This document shows, piece after piece, positions 52,325-61,679 of a stretch of DNA of 64,000 nt; the stretch's first letter is position 1, and every line of letters starts with the position of its first letter. The stretch covers positions 1 through 64,000 of the forward strand of contig PTJZ01000010.1 of the NCBI GenBank assembly GCA_002937455.1, in the 5' to 3' direction. Source of the DNA: Alphaproteobacteria bacterium MarineAlpha11_Bin1 (GTDB taxonomy: Bacteria; Pseudomonadota; Alphaproteobacteria; MPNO01; UBA830). The notes under the pieces were generated by a model that was given only the letters and a program-made list of their open reading frames with translations, was not told the DNA's origin and ran no database searches. Both the position numbers and the translations under genes were made by a program.

Positions 52325-52879
52325 TTATTGTTTGACTAAGCGATCAATGGCTGTCGATGGGTCTGCAACTGAGCAAAAATGGGCGAGAGCGTTGGTGTGA
52401 GCGAACCCATTCTCGACAACATTGCGTACCAGGCTGTCAAAGGGTTCCCAGTAGTCGTCGGTACTAATCAGGATGATTGGTTTTACGTGTTGGTCAAGTC
52501 GACGCCAAGTGATCATTTCGAAAACTTCTTCAAGTGTTCCCAATCCGCCCGGGAGGGCGATGAAAGCGTCAGACAATTCGAACATCATGCGTTTACGCGT
52601 ATGCATACTGTCAACAATATGAAGTTCTGTCAGCCCCTTATGGGCAAGTTCTCGATCGCATAAAAATTCCGGAATCACACCGATTGCTTCTCCGCAATTG
52701 GCCAGTACGGCGTCTGCAACTGCACCCATCATTCCTACATTGCCGCCGCCGAACACCAACCGGATATCATTCTCGGCTAATTGTCTGCCAAGGTCTTCCG
52801 CCGCAGTTCGAAAAACCGGGTATTTACCCTCGGAAGCGCCGCAGAATACGCATACAGATTTTATTGAAGAGTCGCGCAT
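52325..52879 (-). CDS. LOG-family (TIGR00730) nucleoside-monophosphate phosphoribohydrolase
   Basis: 184-residue Rossmann-fold protein. VCVFCGAS at 9-16, VFGGGNVGMMGAVADA, MHTRKRMM and PGGLGTLEE at 110-118 are the family signature; the last is the catalytic and phosphate-binding motif. Members release the base from cytokinin riboside 5'-monophosphate or AMP-like nucleotides. It converges with the unknown 457-residue gene. In bacteria the physiological role is usually nucleotide salvage or house-cleaning. Confidence 0.9.
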   Translation of the reverse strand: MRDSSIKSVCVFCGASEGKYPVFRTAAEDLGRQLAENDIRLVFGGGNVGMMGAVADAVLANCGEAIGVIPEFLCDRELAHKGLTELHIVDSMHTRKRMMFELSDAFIALPGGLGTLEEVFEMITWRRLDQHVKPIILISTDDYWEPFDSLVRNVVENGFAHTNALAHFCSVADPSTAIDRLVKQ

Positions 52880-52999
52880 GTGGAGTATCCTTTATTTTTT
52901 TCGAGTCTAATGATCAGGAGGCCTTGACCCCAAACTACAAAACACGAATATCAAGTGTCATCAAGTCGACGTTTTAATCCGGCTTGGAGAGGCTCGAGA

Positions 53000-53878
53000 A
53001 TGAGTTATAGACAATTTTTGTTCGCTTGCATCTCGGTTCTAGTGTTCGTCGTGATCGGGTTCTCCGTCCGTGGTGAGCAAACTGATGAAATTAGAAGTGG
53101 CAAATATCTGATAATCGCCGGCGGTTGTTTTAGCTGCCATACCGATTTCAAAGCCAAGGGACAGCCGTTTGCGGGGGGCGCGCCGATAAAAACACCTTTC
53201 GGGACTTTTATTTCTCCGAATATAACACCGAGTAAGGATCATGGGATTGGGAATTGGTCAGATGCCGATTTCATTCGCGCCATGCGCGAAGGTATAAATC
53301 CGGATGGCGACCACTATTTTCCCGTCTTCCCCTATACGTCCTATACAGGGATCACAACCCCCGATTTGAGAGCAATGAAGGCCTACTTATTTACGCTAGA
53401 CCCCATAGAAAAGTCGGCCGATTCGCATGATATTCCACTCCCTTTTCGCTGGCGATTTCTCCAATTCGTATGGAAACTCTTATTTTTCCGCGAAGGGGGT
53501 CGAAAGCCAAATCCGAAGTGGTCGATTGAGGTTAAACGGGGCGCGTATCTTGCTAATACCCTCGGGCATTGTGGTGAATGCCATACTCCCCGTAATAAAC
53601 TGGGGGGGCTAGATTACGAGAGTTGGATGTCCGGCTCTGTAATCGGGCCCGATGATAAAAATATTCCAAATATCACTCCGGATCTTGAGACCGGCTTAAA
53701 CTTTTCAGTGCCGCAGATCGTTGAGTACTTGAAAACCGGTGCAACTCCTGATTTCGACTTCGCGGGCTCGATGATGGCAGACGTGATAGCGCACAGCACA
53801 GGTAAGATGACCGATGAAGATCTGAAAGCGATCGCATTGTATCTGAAGTCGTTACCGCCACTTAAACAAACGTTCTAA
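53000..53878 (+). CDS. Membrane-anchored dihaem cytochrome c
   Basis: 292-residue c-type cytochrome with two haem motifs, C43-FS-C46-H47 and C191-GE-C194-H195, each near the start of a cytochrome domain, and an N-terminal hydrophobic signal/anchor (about 5-25). The pattern IAGGCFSCHTD...GGAPIKTPFGTFISPNITP is that of the subunit that accepts electrons from periplasmic dehydrogenases. I start at 53000, with GGAGAGG upstream. No dehydrogenase gene is adjacent, so the partner is unknown. Confidence 0.9.
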   Translation: MSYRQFLFACISVLVFVVIGFSVRGEQTDEIRSGKYLIIAGGCFSCHTDFKAKGQPFAGGAPIKTPFGTFISPNITPSKDHGIGNWSDADFIRAMREGINPDGDHYFPVFPYTSYTGITTPDLRAMKAYLFTLDPIEKSADSHDIPLPFRWRFLQFVWKLLFFREGGRKPNPKWSIEVKRGAYLANTLGHCGECHTPRNKLGGLDYESWMSGSVIGPDDKNIPNITPDLETGLNFSVPQIVEYLKTGATPDFDFAGSMMADVIAHSTGKMTDEDLKAIALYLKSLPPLKQTF

Positions 53879-53953
53879 TAGACTTATTACTCTACGTGAG
53901 ATTTTTCGTGCGATTCCACGGTTTTTGCCTATGTTCGGTAGAATAACTTAATA

Positions 53954-55063
53954 TTGAATGGTGTTCGCAGGGTGAATAGGCCGCTGATCGTTGGTATCGC
54001 AGGTGCATTAGTCGTTCTGGTGGCGATACTGATGACGTTTTTTGTTGATCGCGAGCCCGATAGACCGCTGGCGCCGACACCGAAAGTGGATGAGCCGATA
54101 TCCAGCCAGCCTAACGAGGTTGCACCTAAACAACCGGCTTCTAAGAAACAAGTTACCCCCAAAGCGGGTAATGCCAGTCGTGCGAGCGATAATTTTAATG
54201 TGGAACACGATCCTGCGGGCTCCCTAATGGTCAAACCGTCCTTTGATATTGTTCGGGTAGATCCGCAGGGGAACGCGGTAATTGCAGGGCGGGCTGTGCC
54301 AAATTCACTTATCTCGGTCCGAAAGGGAAATGAAGTCATTGGCACCGTAAAGGCGGATAAGCGAGGACAGTGGGTTCTGTTGCCAGAAAATATTCTATCA
54401 AGTGGCACGCATGAACTCACCGTCATGGCGACGGGTCCTGACGGGACGGAGGTATTTTCCGAGAAGAGGTTGATCTTAGTCGTGCCGGATTCGGGTAATG
54501 TTATTGCCGATCAACCTGGATCAAGAGACACAGGCTCGATTGCTGTTGCTATTCCGAATTCCGCTGAAGAAACTCCCTTTATTTTATCGAACACCGGCGA
54601 CATTAGCGCTGTGAAACTAACACTGGACGTTATTGACTATGGGGCCCGCGTTGACGCGATATTGTTATCGGGACGAGCAAAACCCCACACCGAGGTTAGG
54701 GTTTACCTTGATAACAATTACATCGGGCGCACCGGCGCGGACGGAAAGGGGACTTGGCGTCTCAATCTCAGTGTTGATATTCCAACCGGATTGTATCGGT
54801 TGCGCGTTGATCGTGTAGGCCCCGATGGTCAAACGCTTGAGCGGGTCGAGTTACCGTTTCTGCGGGCGATACCTGTCGGTGATATACCAGACAGCGAGGT
54901 GGTCTTCGTTCAACCAGGCAATAGCCTTTGGCGTCTTGCCCGTAATGTGTACGGGAGCGGATTACGCTATACCGAAATCTATAAGGCCAATAAGGATCAG
55001 ATCCGAGACCCGGACTTAATTTACCCCGGTCAGGTCTTTTTTCTGCCTAAGACCGCCAAGTAG
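53954..55063 (+). CDS. LysM-domain envelope protein
   Basis: About 369-residue protein with an N-terminal membrane helix (IVGIAGALVVLVAILMTFF), a low-complexity proline/lysine linker (30-90), two Ig-like/Bap-type repeats ending in VIGTVKADKRGQWVL and YIGRTGADGKGTWRLNL, and a C-terminal LysM motif (VQPGNSLWRLARNVYG...YPGQVFFLP) that binds peptidoglycan. Start codon is uncertain: TTG at 53954 or GTG at 53972. It probably faces the periplasm. This architecture is common as a lone gene in alphaproteobacteria. Confidence 0.85.
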   Translation: MNGVRRVNRPLIVGIAGALVVLVAILMTFFVDREPDRPLAPTPKVDEPISSQPNEVAPKQPASKKQVTPKAGNASRASDNFNVEHDPAGSLMVKPSFDIVRVDPQGNAVIAGRAVPNSLISVRKGNEVIGTVKADKRGQWVLLPENILSSGTHELTVMATGPDGTEVFSEKRLILVVPDSGNVIADQPGSRDTGSIAVAIPNSAEETPFILSNTGDISAVKLTLDVIDYGARVDAILLSGRAKPHTEVRVYLDNNYIGRTGADGKGTWRLNLSVDIPTGLYRLRVDRVGPDGQTLERVELPFLRAIPVGDIPDSEVVFVQPGNSLWRLARNVYGSGLRYTEIYKANKDQIRDPDLIYPGQVFFLPKTAK

Positions 55064-55136
55064 TGCGGTGTGAGCCGTAGCTCTGTCAATATGTTCAACA
55101 AGGAATTGTTGCGTTGATTATGGATTGCAAGCAAAG

Positions 55137-55150
55137 GATTAAATTTAATC
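55137..55150. repeat. 14-base perfect palindrome
   Basis: GATTAAATTTAATC is self-complementary and lies between two convergent genes, so a regulatory role is less likely than in a promoter; it is AT-rich and may be chance. Confidence 0.4.
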
Positions 55151-55234
55151 AACTCCCCTAGAACTATGCGTAAAGACACAGGGTTATGTTGTTATTGGTA
55201 TATCCACGCCTGCAGAGATAGAAAATCGTTTGCT

Positions 55235-56821
55235 TTAGATTTTTTTAGATTCCGCCCAGATGTCCTTTAAATCTTCGCGTCGCACTTTGCCACGGTCAGA
55301 CTTTGGCAAATCCTCCATAAAGAATATTTGATTTGGCATTTTGAAATCTGGTAGAGAATCCGAGCACCAAGATTTTACTTCCTCCTCGCTAAGACTTTCT
55401 CCACGTTTTAAGGAAAGATAGACGACGATCTCCTCGCCGTAGATCTGGTCTGGTACACCAACGGCGGCAGCTTCCCGCACCTTGGGGTTTCGAAGTAGGA
55501 CATTATCGATTTCGAGCGGTGCGATATTCACGCCACCTCGTATAATAAGATCTTTTGTCCGCCCTGTAACCGTTACGAAACCGTCACCATCCGTTGAACC
55601 AAGATCACCGGTATGTATTCTTGTGTTTGAAAGATCCTCAAATTTCCCCTCCGGGGAAATTGTACCGATACATGTTTGGGGGCCGCCAATGGTGATCTCA
55701 CCCTCTGTATTGGAAGGGCATATTCGACCGTCGGGATCGAGAATTTTGAATTCTTGATGTTTTGCCGGCGGTCCGACCGTTCCCATTTGCCTACGGTAGT
55801 GCCGGTTACCGCAGATCCAACCGGCTTCCGACATGCCATATAGCTGCAACAGGGTTACCCCGTACATAGACTCAAAAAGTTTCCATTGATCTGGCGACAG
55901 TGGCGCGGTGGAGCAGGTCATCAGTCGCAGAGATGGTAGGTCACGGTCCGACTCTGGCGGAGGTTCGTTGAGTAGCATATTTACGACCGTTGGAACCCCG
56001 GCGGCGAATGTTATGCCATGATCACGAATCCAGCTGAAAAACCGAGAGCGGGAGAAACGTTGCGCGATATGCATTGTTAAACCGGTTTGAAGCCAAGGCA
56101 TCAGGCTCAGTATTTGAGCGGAATTCCAACCGAAAGACCGATATTCAAGGGTCCGGTCATCTGCTGTTAACCCCAGCATATCCAATGTGTTAAGACCATT
56201 TAGCCAGTAAGCCATGTGATTGTAGACAACGCTTTTGGGTTTGGATGTGGTCCCGGATGTACAAAAAATACATGAAAGATCTTCAGCACTGTTTTCGCTA
56301 TCGATATTTTGGCCAGCTCCAGTTTCATATCCCGCGAGTATTGAGAAAAGTTCATCGGGGTCTGTTTCGACGGATTTTTCTTTGTCCCAGCCGGCAAAGC
56401 GGACAGACGGCATTTTAAGCGCTGCCGTGATAGTATGGGCGTTAAGGTCCGCATGCCAGAAGGTGAGAGCAGGATCGATACCTTCGATGATCTCTACCAG
56501 GTGAATTTCATTCATTTCTACATTAAGAGGGCAGATTGCCGCGCCATACCGCCAGACACCTATCCAGACGATTAGTTTTTCGATATTTTCATCAGACAAA
56601 AGCGCTACTTTATCACCCGGCCGAATACCCTTTTCCTTCAGGAAGAGTGCTACTCGGTCTGCTTCTATAGCTAGTTGGCCCCAAGTTATCTTTTTACTTT
56701 CCTGATCTAAATCGACGATAGCGGCCTTCTCAGCATCACGGTCAGTCCACTTTTTCAATAAGCCACGAGTCGACTCGAATGGGAGGTCTAGTTCAGGCTG
56801 TTGGGACATATCAATTGGCAT
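55235..56821 (-). CDS. Acyl-CoA ligase (AMP-forming)
   Basis: 528-residue adenylate-forming enzyme. TSGTTSKPKS at 188-197 is the P-loop-like motif, LYGMSEAGWICG the aromatic/acyl pocket motif, GRTKDLIIRGGVNIAPLEID the A8 motif and SDRGKVRREDL the catalytic lysine. It lies 88 bases after the RND pump gene on the same strand, so it may be co-transcribed with it. It likely activates a fatty or aromatic acid; the pump may export a product or the acid. No strong ribosome-binding site precedes the first ATG. Confidence 0.87.
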   Translation of the reverse strand: MPIDMSQQPELDLPFESTRGLLKKWTDRDAEKAAIVDLDQESKKITWGQLAIEADRVALFLKEKGIRPGDKVALLSDENIEKLIVWIGVWRYGAAICPLNVEMNEIHLVEIIEGIDPALTFWHADLNAHTITAALKMPSVRFAGWDKEKSVETDPDELFSILAGYETGAGQNIDSENSAEDLSCIFCTSGTTSKPKSVVYNHMAYWLNGLNTLDMLGLTADDRTLEYRSFGWNSAQILSLMPWLQTGLTMHIAQRFSRSRFFSWIRDHGITFAAGVPTVVNMLLNEPPPESDRDLPSLRLMTCSTAPLSPDQWKLFESMYGVTLLQLYGMSEAGWICGNRHYRRQMGTVGPPAKHQEFKILDPDGRICPSNTEGEITIGGPQTCIGTISPEGKFEDLSNTRIHTGDLGSTDGDGFVTVTGRTKDLIIRGGVNIAPLEIDNVLLRNPKVREAAAVGVPDQIYGEEIVVYLSLKRGESLSEEEVKSWCSDSLPDFKMPNQIFFMEDLPKSDRGKVRREDLKDIWAESKKI

Positions 56822-56909
56822 AAGCGCTCACGTTGTTTTTGGATCGGTGACGGTTGCTTCTCTTCCGCCGAATCTACTTACCGGCGTTAGTTGGGTCAGG
56901 TCAAGCGGG

Positions 56910-59900
56910 CTAGCTTTTGCTCTGAGCCAGTTGATAATCTTCTTTCCGACGCTGACGCCAGGCCAGTAAATTGGCGCGGACCATCAGTAACGACGGCGTA
57001 ACAAACATCGTCAAAAGGGTAGCGAACGCTAATCCAAACGCAATCGCTGTCGATAATTGCTGCCACCATTGGGTCGAAGGAGCACCAACAGAAATTTCTC
57101 GGGTCACGAAATCGATATTGACCCGAGTAACCATAGGTAGAAGACCGAAAATTGTTGTTGTGGTCGTCAATAGTACTGGGCGAAGGCGCTGCGCACCGGT
57201 TCGAATGATAGCTTCGCGCGGTGACGCCCCTTTTTTGACAATACGGTCGAATGTGTCAATCAGCACAATGTTATTGTTGACAACAATCCCTGCTAGCGCG
57301 ATGACGCCAACTCCGCTCATCACAATACCGAATGGTTGCTCGATTAAAAGAAGACCTAACATTACCCCAACGGTCGACATGATGACTGCGGAGAGGATCA
57401 AGAAAGCAGAATAGAACCGGTTGAACTGTGTAACCAGAATAATAGCCATGAGGAACAGCGCCACCCCGAATGCCCGACCTAGAAATGCTGAAGCTTTTTT
57501 CTGTTCCTCGTCTTCACCCTTAAACATGACTTGGACGCGAGGATCGATATTAGCTTCCTCATTAATCCACGATTGAATTTCCTTATTCTTAATATCAGCG
57601 AGGACCCCTGGTAAGACGTCTGCTTTAATGCTCATTGAGCGGCGAGTATCTGTTCTGCGTAATTCGGTAGTCCGATACTTTGGAACTCGCTGGATGAAAT
57701 TACTCAAAGGGATTAACCCTTTGGGTGTTTGTAACCGGATTTGGTCAAGCTGTCCGAGCGTACGTTTATCCTCCGGAAAGCGAATTACGATGTCGACCTC
57801 TTGGTCGGCGTCATCGGGTTGAAACTCGGAAATCTTCAGGCCATTAGTTACTAACCGTATTATTTGCCCTATTGCGGTGACATCGGCTGCGTATTTCGAG
57901 GCTTGAGCACGGTCGACCTTGAGTTGCCACTCGACCCCCGGAATCGGCCGCCCATCTTCAATATCTTTAAGCCCTGTAAGGGTGTTTAATTTTGCGCGAA
58001 TTTTTGAAACGGCAGGTTGAATAGTCTCCGGGTAGCGGGATGAGACTAGAATGTGGATCGGTTTTCCGACTGGTGGACCAGCCTCCTCTTTGGCCGTTTC
58101 GACGTAAATCCCGGCAAGTTCACGCGAGCGATTTACTATGTCTGCAAGGATTAGATCGGCATTGCGGCGCGAATCCCATTTCGCGAATTCTAAATTAATC
58201 GTGCCTATAATGTCAGCGGGAGTGTCGTCGCGACGTTGTTGTTTTCCCGAAAGGACGTAAATTGCGCTGAATTCCCCGCGTTCTCTTTGAATATCACGAA
58301 TGTGGCTTTCTACGTCGGCAACAAGAGATGCCTTCTCGTCTACGGACATGTTACCACGTGCGAAAACCTTCATAATTGCGCGATCAGGTTCAACCTTTGG
58401 AAAAAACTCGAATCCTCGCCCGAAATTTGCGTATACAACCCAAACAACGATTAAAGACACAACGCCAAGGAAAACTATCTTTGCCGGATGATTCAAGATG
58501 CCATTTAGGCACTTAATATAAAAACCGGTGAAGCCGCGGACATTACTAATGTCGCCATCTTCCATTAACGACATTTGTTCTACAGTTTTTCTGTCAAGTG
58601 CCCCTGGTTTGCCAAACTGGGCTCCTAGAGTTGGTACAAATATAAGGGCCATTGCCAGTGATGCTACGAGCACGGCGATCAGAGTTATAGGAAGAAATTT
58701 CATAAACTCCCCAACGATGCCAGGCCAAAATAACAGCGGTAAGAATGCAGCGAGAGTAGTCACGGTCGATGTAATTATAGGCCAGGACATACGTTTGGCC
58801 GCTTCATTGTATGCGTTCCGTCGGGATATGCCTTCTATCATTTTTCTGTCGGCATACTCTGTGACGACAATCGCGCCGTCGACAAGAAGGCCGACCGAGA
58901 GGATTAGGGCGAAAAGAACTACTATGTTGACAGTTAGGCCAAAGGCCCCGAGCACAAGGATACCGGTCAGGAAAGATCCGGGAATCGCAAGCCCCACTAA
59001 AAATCCAGCCCGAACGCCAAGCGCTGCGACAATGATGATCATGACTAAAAGGACAGCTGACAGGACATTGTTCTGAAGATCCGAAAGCATGTTTCGAATG
59101 TTCTTGGAATCATCGCCAGAGAAAGTGACGTTTATCGCTCGGGGCCAGCTATTCCGTTCCTGTTCAACCAGTGCTTTAACCGCTTTCACAGTCTCTACGA
59201 TATTTTCGCCAGTTCGTTTTTTTACTTGCAAGGAAATGGCTGATTTACCATTCAGGCGAGCATAGGTTTCACGGTCCTCGAAAGTGCGTTGTACCGATGC
59301 GATGTCGCCTACAGTTACAACGGAATCGCCTTTTGTTTTAAGGGGCATTTTCAGGATATCGCCCACATTCTCGAATAGGCCGGGTACTTTCAACGCATAG
59401 CTGCCCTTTTTACTATTTAAAGAACCGGCTGCAATCACCCTGTTAGAGCGGTTAATAGCGTCCAGTACCAGTCGCGGGTCTAGGCCATAAGAGTCTAAAA
59501 GAAGGGGATTTATTATGATTTCGACCTGCTCATCCCTGTCACCACCAATTTTTGCCTCAAGAACCGAAGATATACTCTCTATCTTTTCTTGAAGAATTCG
59601 GCCCAGTTTAAGCAGTGTTCGTTCTGGCACGTCACCGCCAAGTGTTACGGTTATGATAGGGAAGAGGCTAAGATTAACTTCCATAACCTTTGGCTCTTCT
59701 GCGTCTTCCGGCAATTCCGCCTTCGCGATATCGACCTTCTCGCGAACATCATTAATTGCCCTGTCAGAATTGAATCCTGCTTCGAATTCAAGCAATACAT
59801 TGGCACCACCCAGATACCCGCTTGACCGTATTTCCTTAATGCCTTCAATCGATTTGAGCTCGCCCTCCATGGGACGTACAAGTAGGCGGTCACTATCTTC

Positions 59901-60068
59901 TGGCGCTATACCTTTCAGTGACATGGAAACGTATATAATCGGGATGTTTACATCTGGCCGAGCCTCCTTAGGAATGCCCATATAGGTCGAGAACCCGGAG
60001 ATCAGTATTAGAATGAGAAGCGCAATAATCGTGCGAGATCGCGACATTGCGAGATCAATAATAGTCAT
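56910..60068 (-). CDS. RND-family efflux permease
   Basis: 1052-residue inner-membrane proton-driven pump of the HAE-1/AcrB group. The LSVGLLVDGAIVVTEYADRK segment in helix 4 carries the proton-relay aspartates; GIPKEARPDVNIPIIYVS starts the first porter loop, and VIALAGIVVNNNIVLIDTFDR is in the second half. About 12 transmembrane helices with two large periplasmic loops are expected. The ATG overlaps the adaptor stop (ATGA). The outer-membrane channel is not encoded here. Confidence 0.95.
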   Translation of the reverse strand: MTIIDLAMSRSRTIIALLILILISGFSTYMGIPKEARPDVNIPIIYVSMSLKGIAPEDSDRLLVRPMEGELKSIEGIKEIRSSGYLGGANVLLEFEAGFNSDRAINDVREKVDIAKAELPEDAEEPKVMEVNLSLFPIITVTLGGDVPERTLLKLGRILQEKIESISSVLEAKIGGDRDEQVEIIINPLLLDSYGLDPRLVLDAINRSNRVIAAGSLNSKKGSYALKVPGLFENVGDILKMPLKTKGDSVVTVGDIASVQRTFEDRETYARLNGKSAISLQVKKRTGENIVETVKAVKALVEQERNSWPRAINVTFSGDDSKNIRNMLSDLQNNVLSAVLLVMIIIVAALGVRAGFLVGLAIPGSFLTGILVLGAFGLTVNIVVLFALILSVGLLVDGAIVVTEYADRKMIEGISRRNAYNEAAKRMSWPIITSTVTTLAAFLPLLFWPGIVGEFMKFLPITLIAVLVASLAMALIFVPTLGAQFGKPGALDRKTVEQMSLMEDGDISNVRGFTGFYIKCLNGILNHPAKIVFLGVVSLIVVWVVYANFGRGFEFFPKVEPDRAIMKVFARGNMSVDEKASLVADVESHIRDIQRERGEFSAIYVLSGKQQRRDDTPADIIGTINLEFAKWDSRRNADLILADIVNRSRELAGIYVETAKEEAGPPVGKPIHILVSSRYPETIQPAVSKIRAKLNTLTGLKDIEDGRPIPGVEWQLKVDRAQASKYAADVTAIGQIIRLVTNGLKISEFQPDDADQEVDIVIRFPEDKRTLGQLDQIRLQTPKGLIPLSNFIQRVPKYRTTELRRTDTRRSMSIKADVLPGVLADIKNKEIQSWINEEANIDPRVQVMFKGEDEEQKKASAFLGRAFGVALFLMAIILVTQFNRFYSAFLILSAVIMSTVGVMLGLLLIEQPFGIVMSGVGVIALAGIVVNNNIVLIDTFDRIVKKGASPREAIIRTGAQRLRPVLLTTTTTIFGLLPMVTRVNIDFVTREISVGAPSTQWWQQLSTAIAFGLAFATLLTMFVTPSLLMVRANLLAWRQRRKEDYQLAQSKS

Positions 60069-61150
60069 GCCCCGTTCTTTGTTTGCTCGAGAACTGGCCT
60101 AACTTTCTGGCCTGCTTTGACGTACTCGTGACCCACCGTGATTAGCCGTTGACCATCTCTCAGCCCGATAACCCAGATACCGTCGGTTGTATCAGATATT
60201 ATTTTGATGGTCATGAAACGCACAATGTCGCCATCATCAACAATTCTAACACCAATCTTACCGCTATCCGCGAGTGTTAGGACGGACGGAGAAATAACAT
60301 GGACGGAAACCGGATTTAGTGGAAGTTTAAGTTTTCCCGTTAGGCCGGAGCGGATTTTGTAATCGGAATTCGGTATTTCCAATTCTACTCTAAATGTTCT
60401 TGTCTCCCTGTCTGCTACAGCCGAGATAAAACGCAATTTACCGTCAGCGATCTGTCCGTTGACCAAGGTAACTGTACCGAGCTGACCCACTTCCAAGGAT
60501 TCGATGTGGCGCTCAGATACGAAACCGACTGCGAGGATTGGGTCAAGGTCAACGACTTTTGCGATATTGTCGCCGATCTTTACAAAATTACCATTTTCGA
60601 CATACCGATTCTCAAGAATCCCCTGAAATGGTGTCTTAATAGTTGTTCTCGCAAGATCCAGACGGATCGTTTTTGCTTGAGCGAGCGCAGAACTTACCAG
60701 AGCATGCGCTTCAGCGAGTTTCGCGTCAGACCTAAAGCCCTTTTTGGCAAGCTTTTTGGCAGCCTCAAACTCGATCTCGCGCTGCCGGACAAGTGCGGTT
60801 TTTTCGATAAGCCTAGAATTTCGGTCGCCGATATCCTGCCGCGCAATAATCTCACCGGCTTTGACTATCCTTCCCTCTTTTTCAGAAACAGTTTTGATTA
60901 GGCCAGCGGTTTCCGCTCGTATTATAATCCTTCGTGACTCCTCAGTCTGCCCGTTCACTATGACAGCGTTCTGCTCCGTTCGCGAATGTAATTCGCGCAC
61001 TCGGACAGAGACTAATTCTATAGAATTTTGTTTTGTTGCTCTGAAGTCATTCGTGTTTGTAAGATTTTTGTGACCGCCAATTTGTCCAGAGATAATCCAG
61101 ACTATAGACCCGACCGCTAAAACACCTGCGAAAATCACTGACCGTCTCAT
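60065..61150 (-). CDS. RND efflux periplasmic adaptor (membrane-fusion protein)
   Basis: 361-residue HlyD/AcrA-type adaptor. A membrane anchor (VIFAGVLAVGSIVWIISGQI) is followed by the lipoyl/beta-barrel halves (RAETAGLIKTVSEKEGRIVKAGEIIARQD, in part), a helical hairpin region, and FQGILENRYVENGNFVKIGDNIAKV (in part). I start at 61150, preceded by AGGA; the TTG at 61156 is less likely. It is coupled to the pump gene. Confidence 0.93.
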   Translation of the reverse strand: MRRSVIFAGVLAVGSIVWIISGQIGGHKNLTNTNDFRATKQNSIELVSVRVRELHSRTEQNAVIVNGQTEESRRIIIRAETAGLIKTVSEKEGRIVKAGEIIARQDIGDRNSRLIEKTALVRQREIEFEAAKKLAKKGFRSDAKLAEAHALVSSALAQAKTIRLDLARTTIKTPFQGILENRYVENGNFVKIGDNIAKVVDLDPILAVGFVSERHIESLEVGQLGTVTLVNGQIADGKLRFISAVADRETRTFRVELEIPNSDYKIRSGLTGKLKLPLNPVSVHVISPSVLTLADSGKIGVRIVDDGDIVRFMTIKIISDTTDGIWVIGLRDGQRLITVGHEYVKAGQKVRPVLEQTKNGA

Positions 61151-61505
61151 TCTCAAATCCTAGAACATTGATGCGAGTAGGAGGGGGCGCAGATTACTGC
61201 GGATGATATTATCCAAGTTCTCTGCGAGAACCTTTAAAAGGATAGGCATGGTTTCCATCAAGATTTATTCTCCTGACTGTTTATGAGCGAAAATGTCATT
61301 CTTCGGGTGGCTCGCTCGTTTTAATTTGGAAGGCGGTCAGGTCGATTCTTTCACGAGTTTGTTCAAAGAATTACATTTTGAACCGCGACAAATCGTTATG
61401 AAACCTCTGTTTGAACCATGACTAAGCCTGTCAGAGCCGCTCATTCTGCAATCAGACTATTCCCCAACAGATTGCTATCACTTCCGACTATGCAAGGGGC
61501 GGTGT
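61151..61505. other. Spacer upstream of the efflux operon
   Basis: No gene recognised. This divergent spacer must hold the efflux-operon promoter. It contains no long ORF on a credible frame. Confidence 0.55.
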
Positions 61506-61533
61506 GATTATCATACAGTTTTGTATGATAATC
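61506..61533. promoter_or_regulatory. 12-base-arm inverted repeat in the efflux / Ppx spacer
   Basis: GATTATCATACA and TGTATGATAATC are perfect arms around GTTT, about 360 bases before the efflux genes and 145 before the Ppx start. The site resembles operators of TetR- or MarR-type repressors, common for RND pumps, yet no such gene is adjacent. No T tract follows, so it is not a terminator. Confidence 0.55.
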
Positions 61534-61654
61534 GCCTATACGCGTTTTTAAATAAGTTCTTCAGTCCTGACAAAAATTCCTTCGCAACCGAATTATTCGT
61601 CGATATAGTCGGTATACTAGATAAACATTTATGATATGCATCGCCTTGCCCGAG

Positions 61655-61679
61655 ACGTTGCATAGTGGAGAGGCAACGT
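61655..61679 (+). promoter_or_regulatory. Hairpin enclosing the Ppx ribosome-binding site
   Basis: ACGTTGC (61655-61661) pairs with GCAACGT (61673-61679). The loop contains the GGAGAGG ribosome-binding site and the 3' arm covers the first two bases of the GTG start codon. This could lower initiation and respond to a signal, or may be chance. Confidence 0.35.

Noticed and set aside
58528..59076. 182-codon plus-strand ORF
   Set aside because: Antisense to RND permease helices; Thr/Ser/Arg-rich product is typical of a shadow frame.
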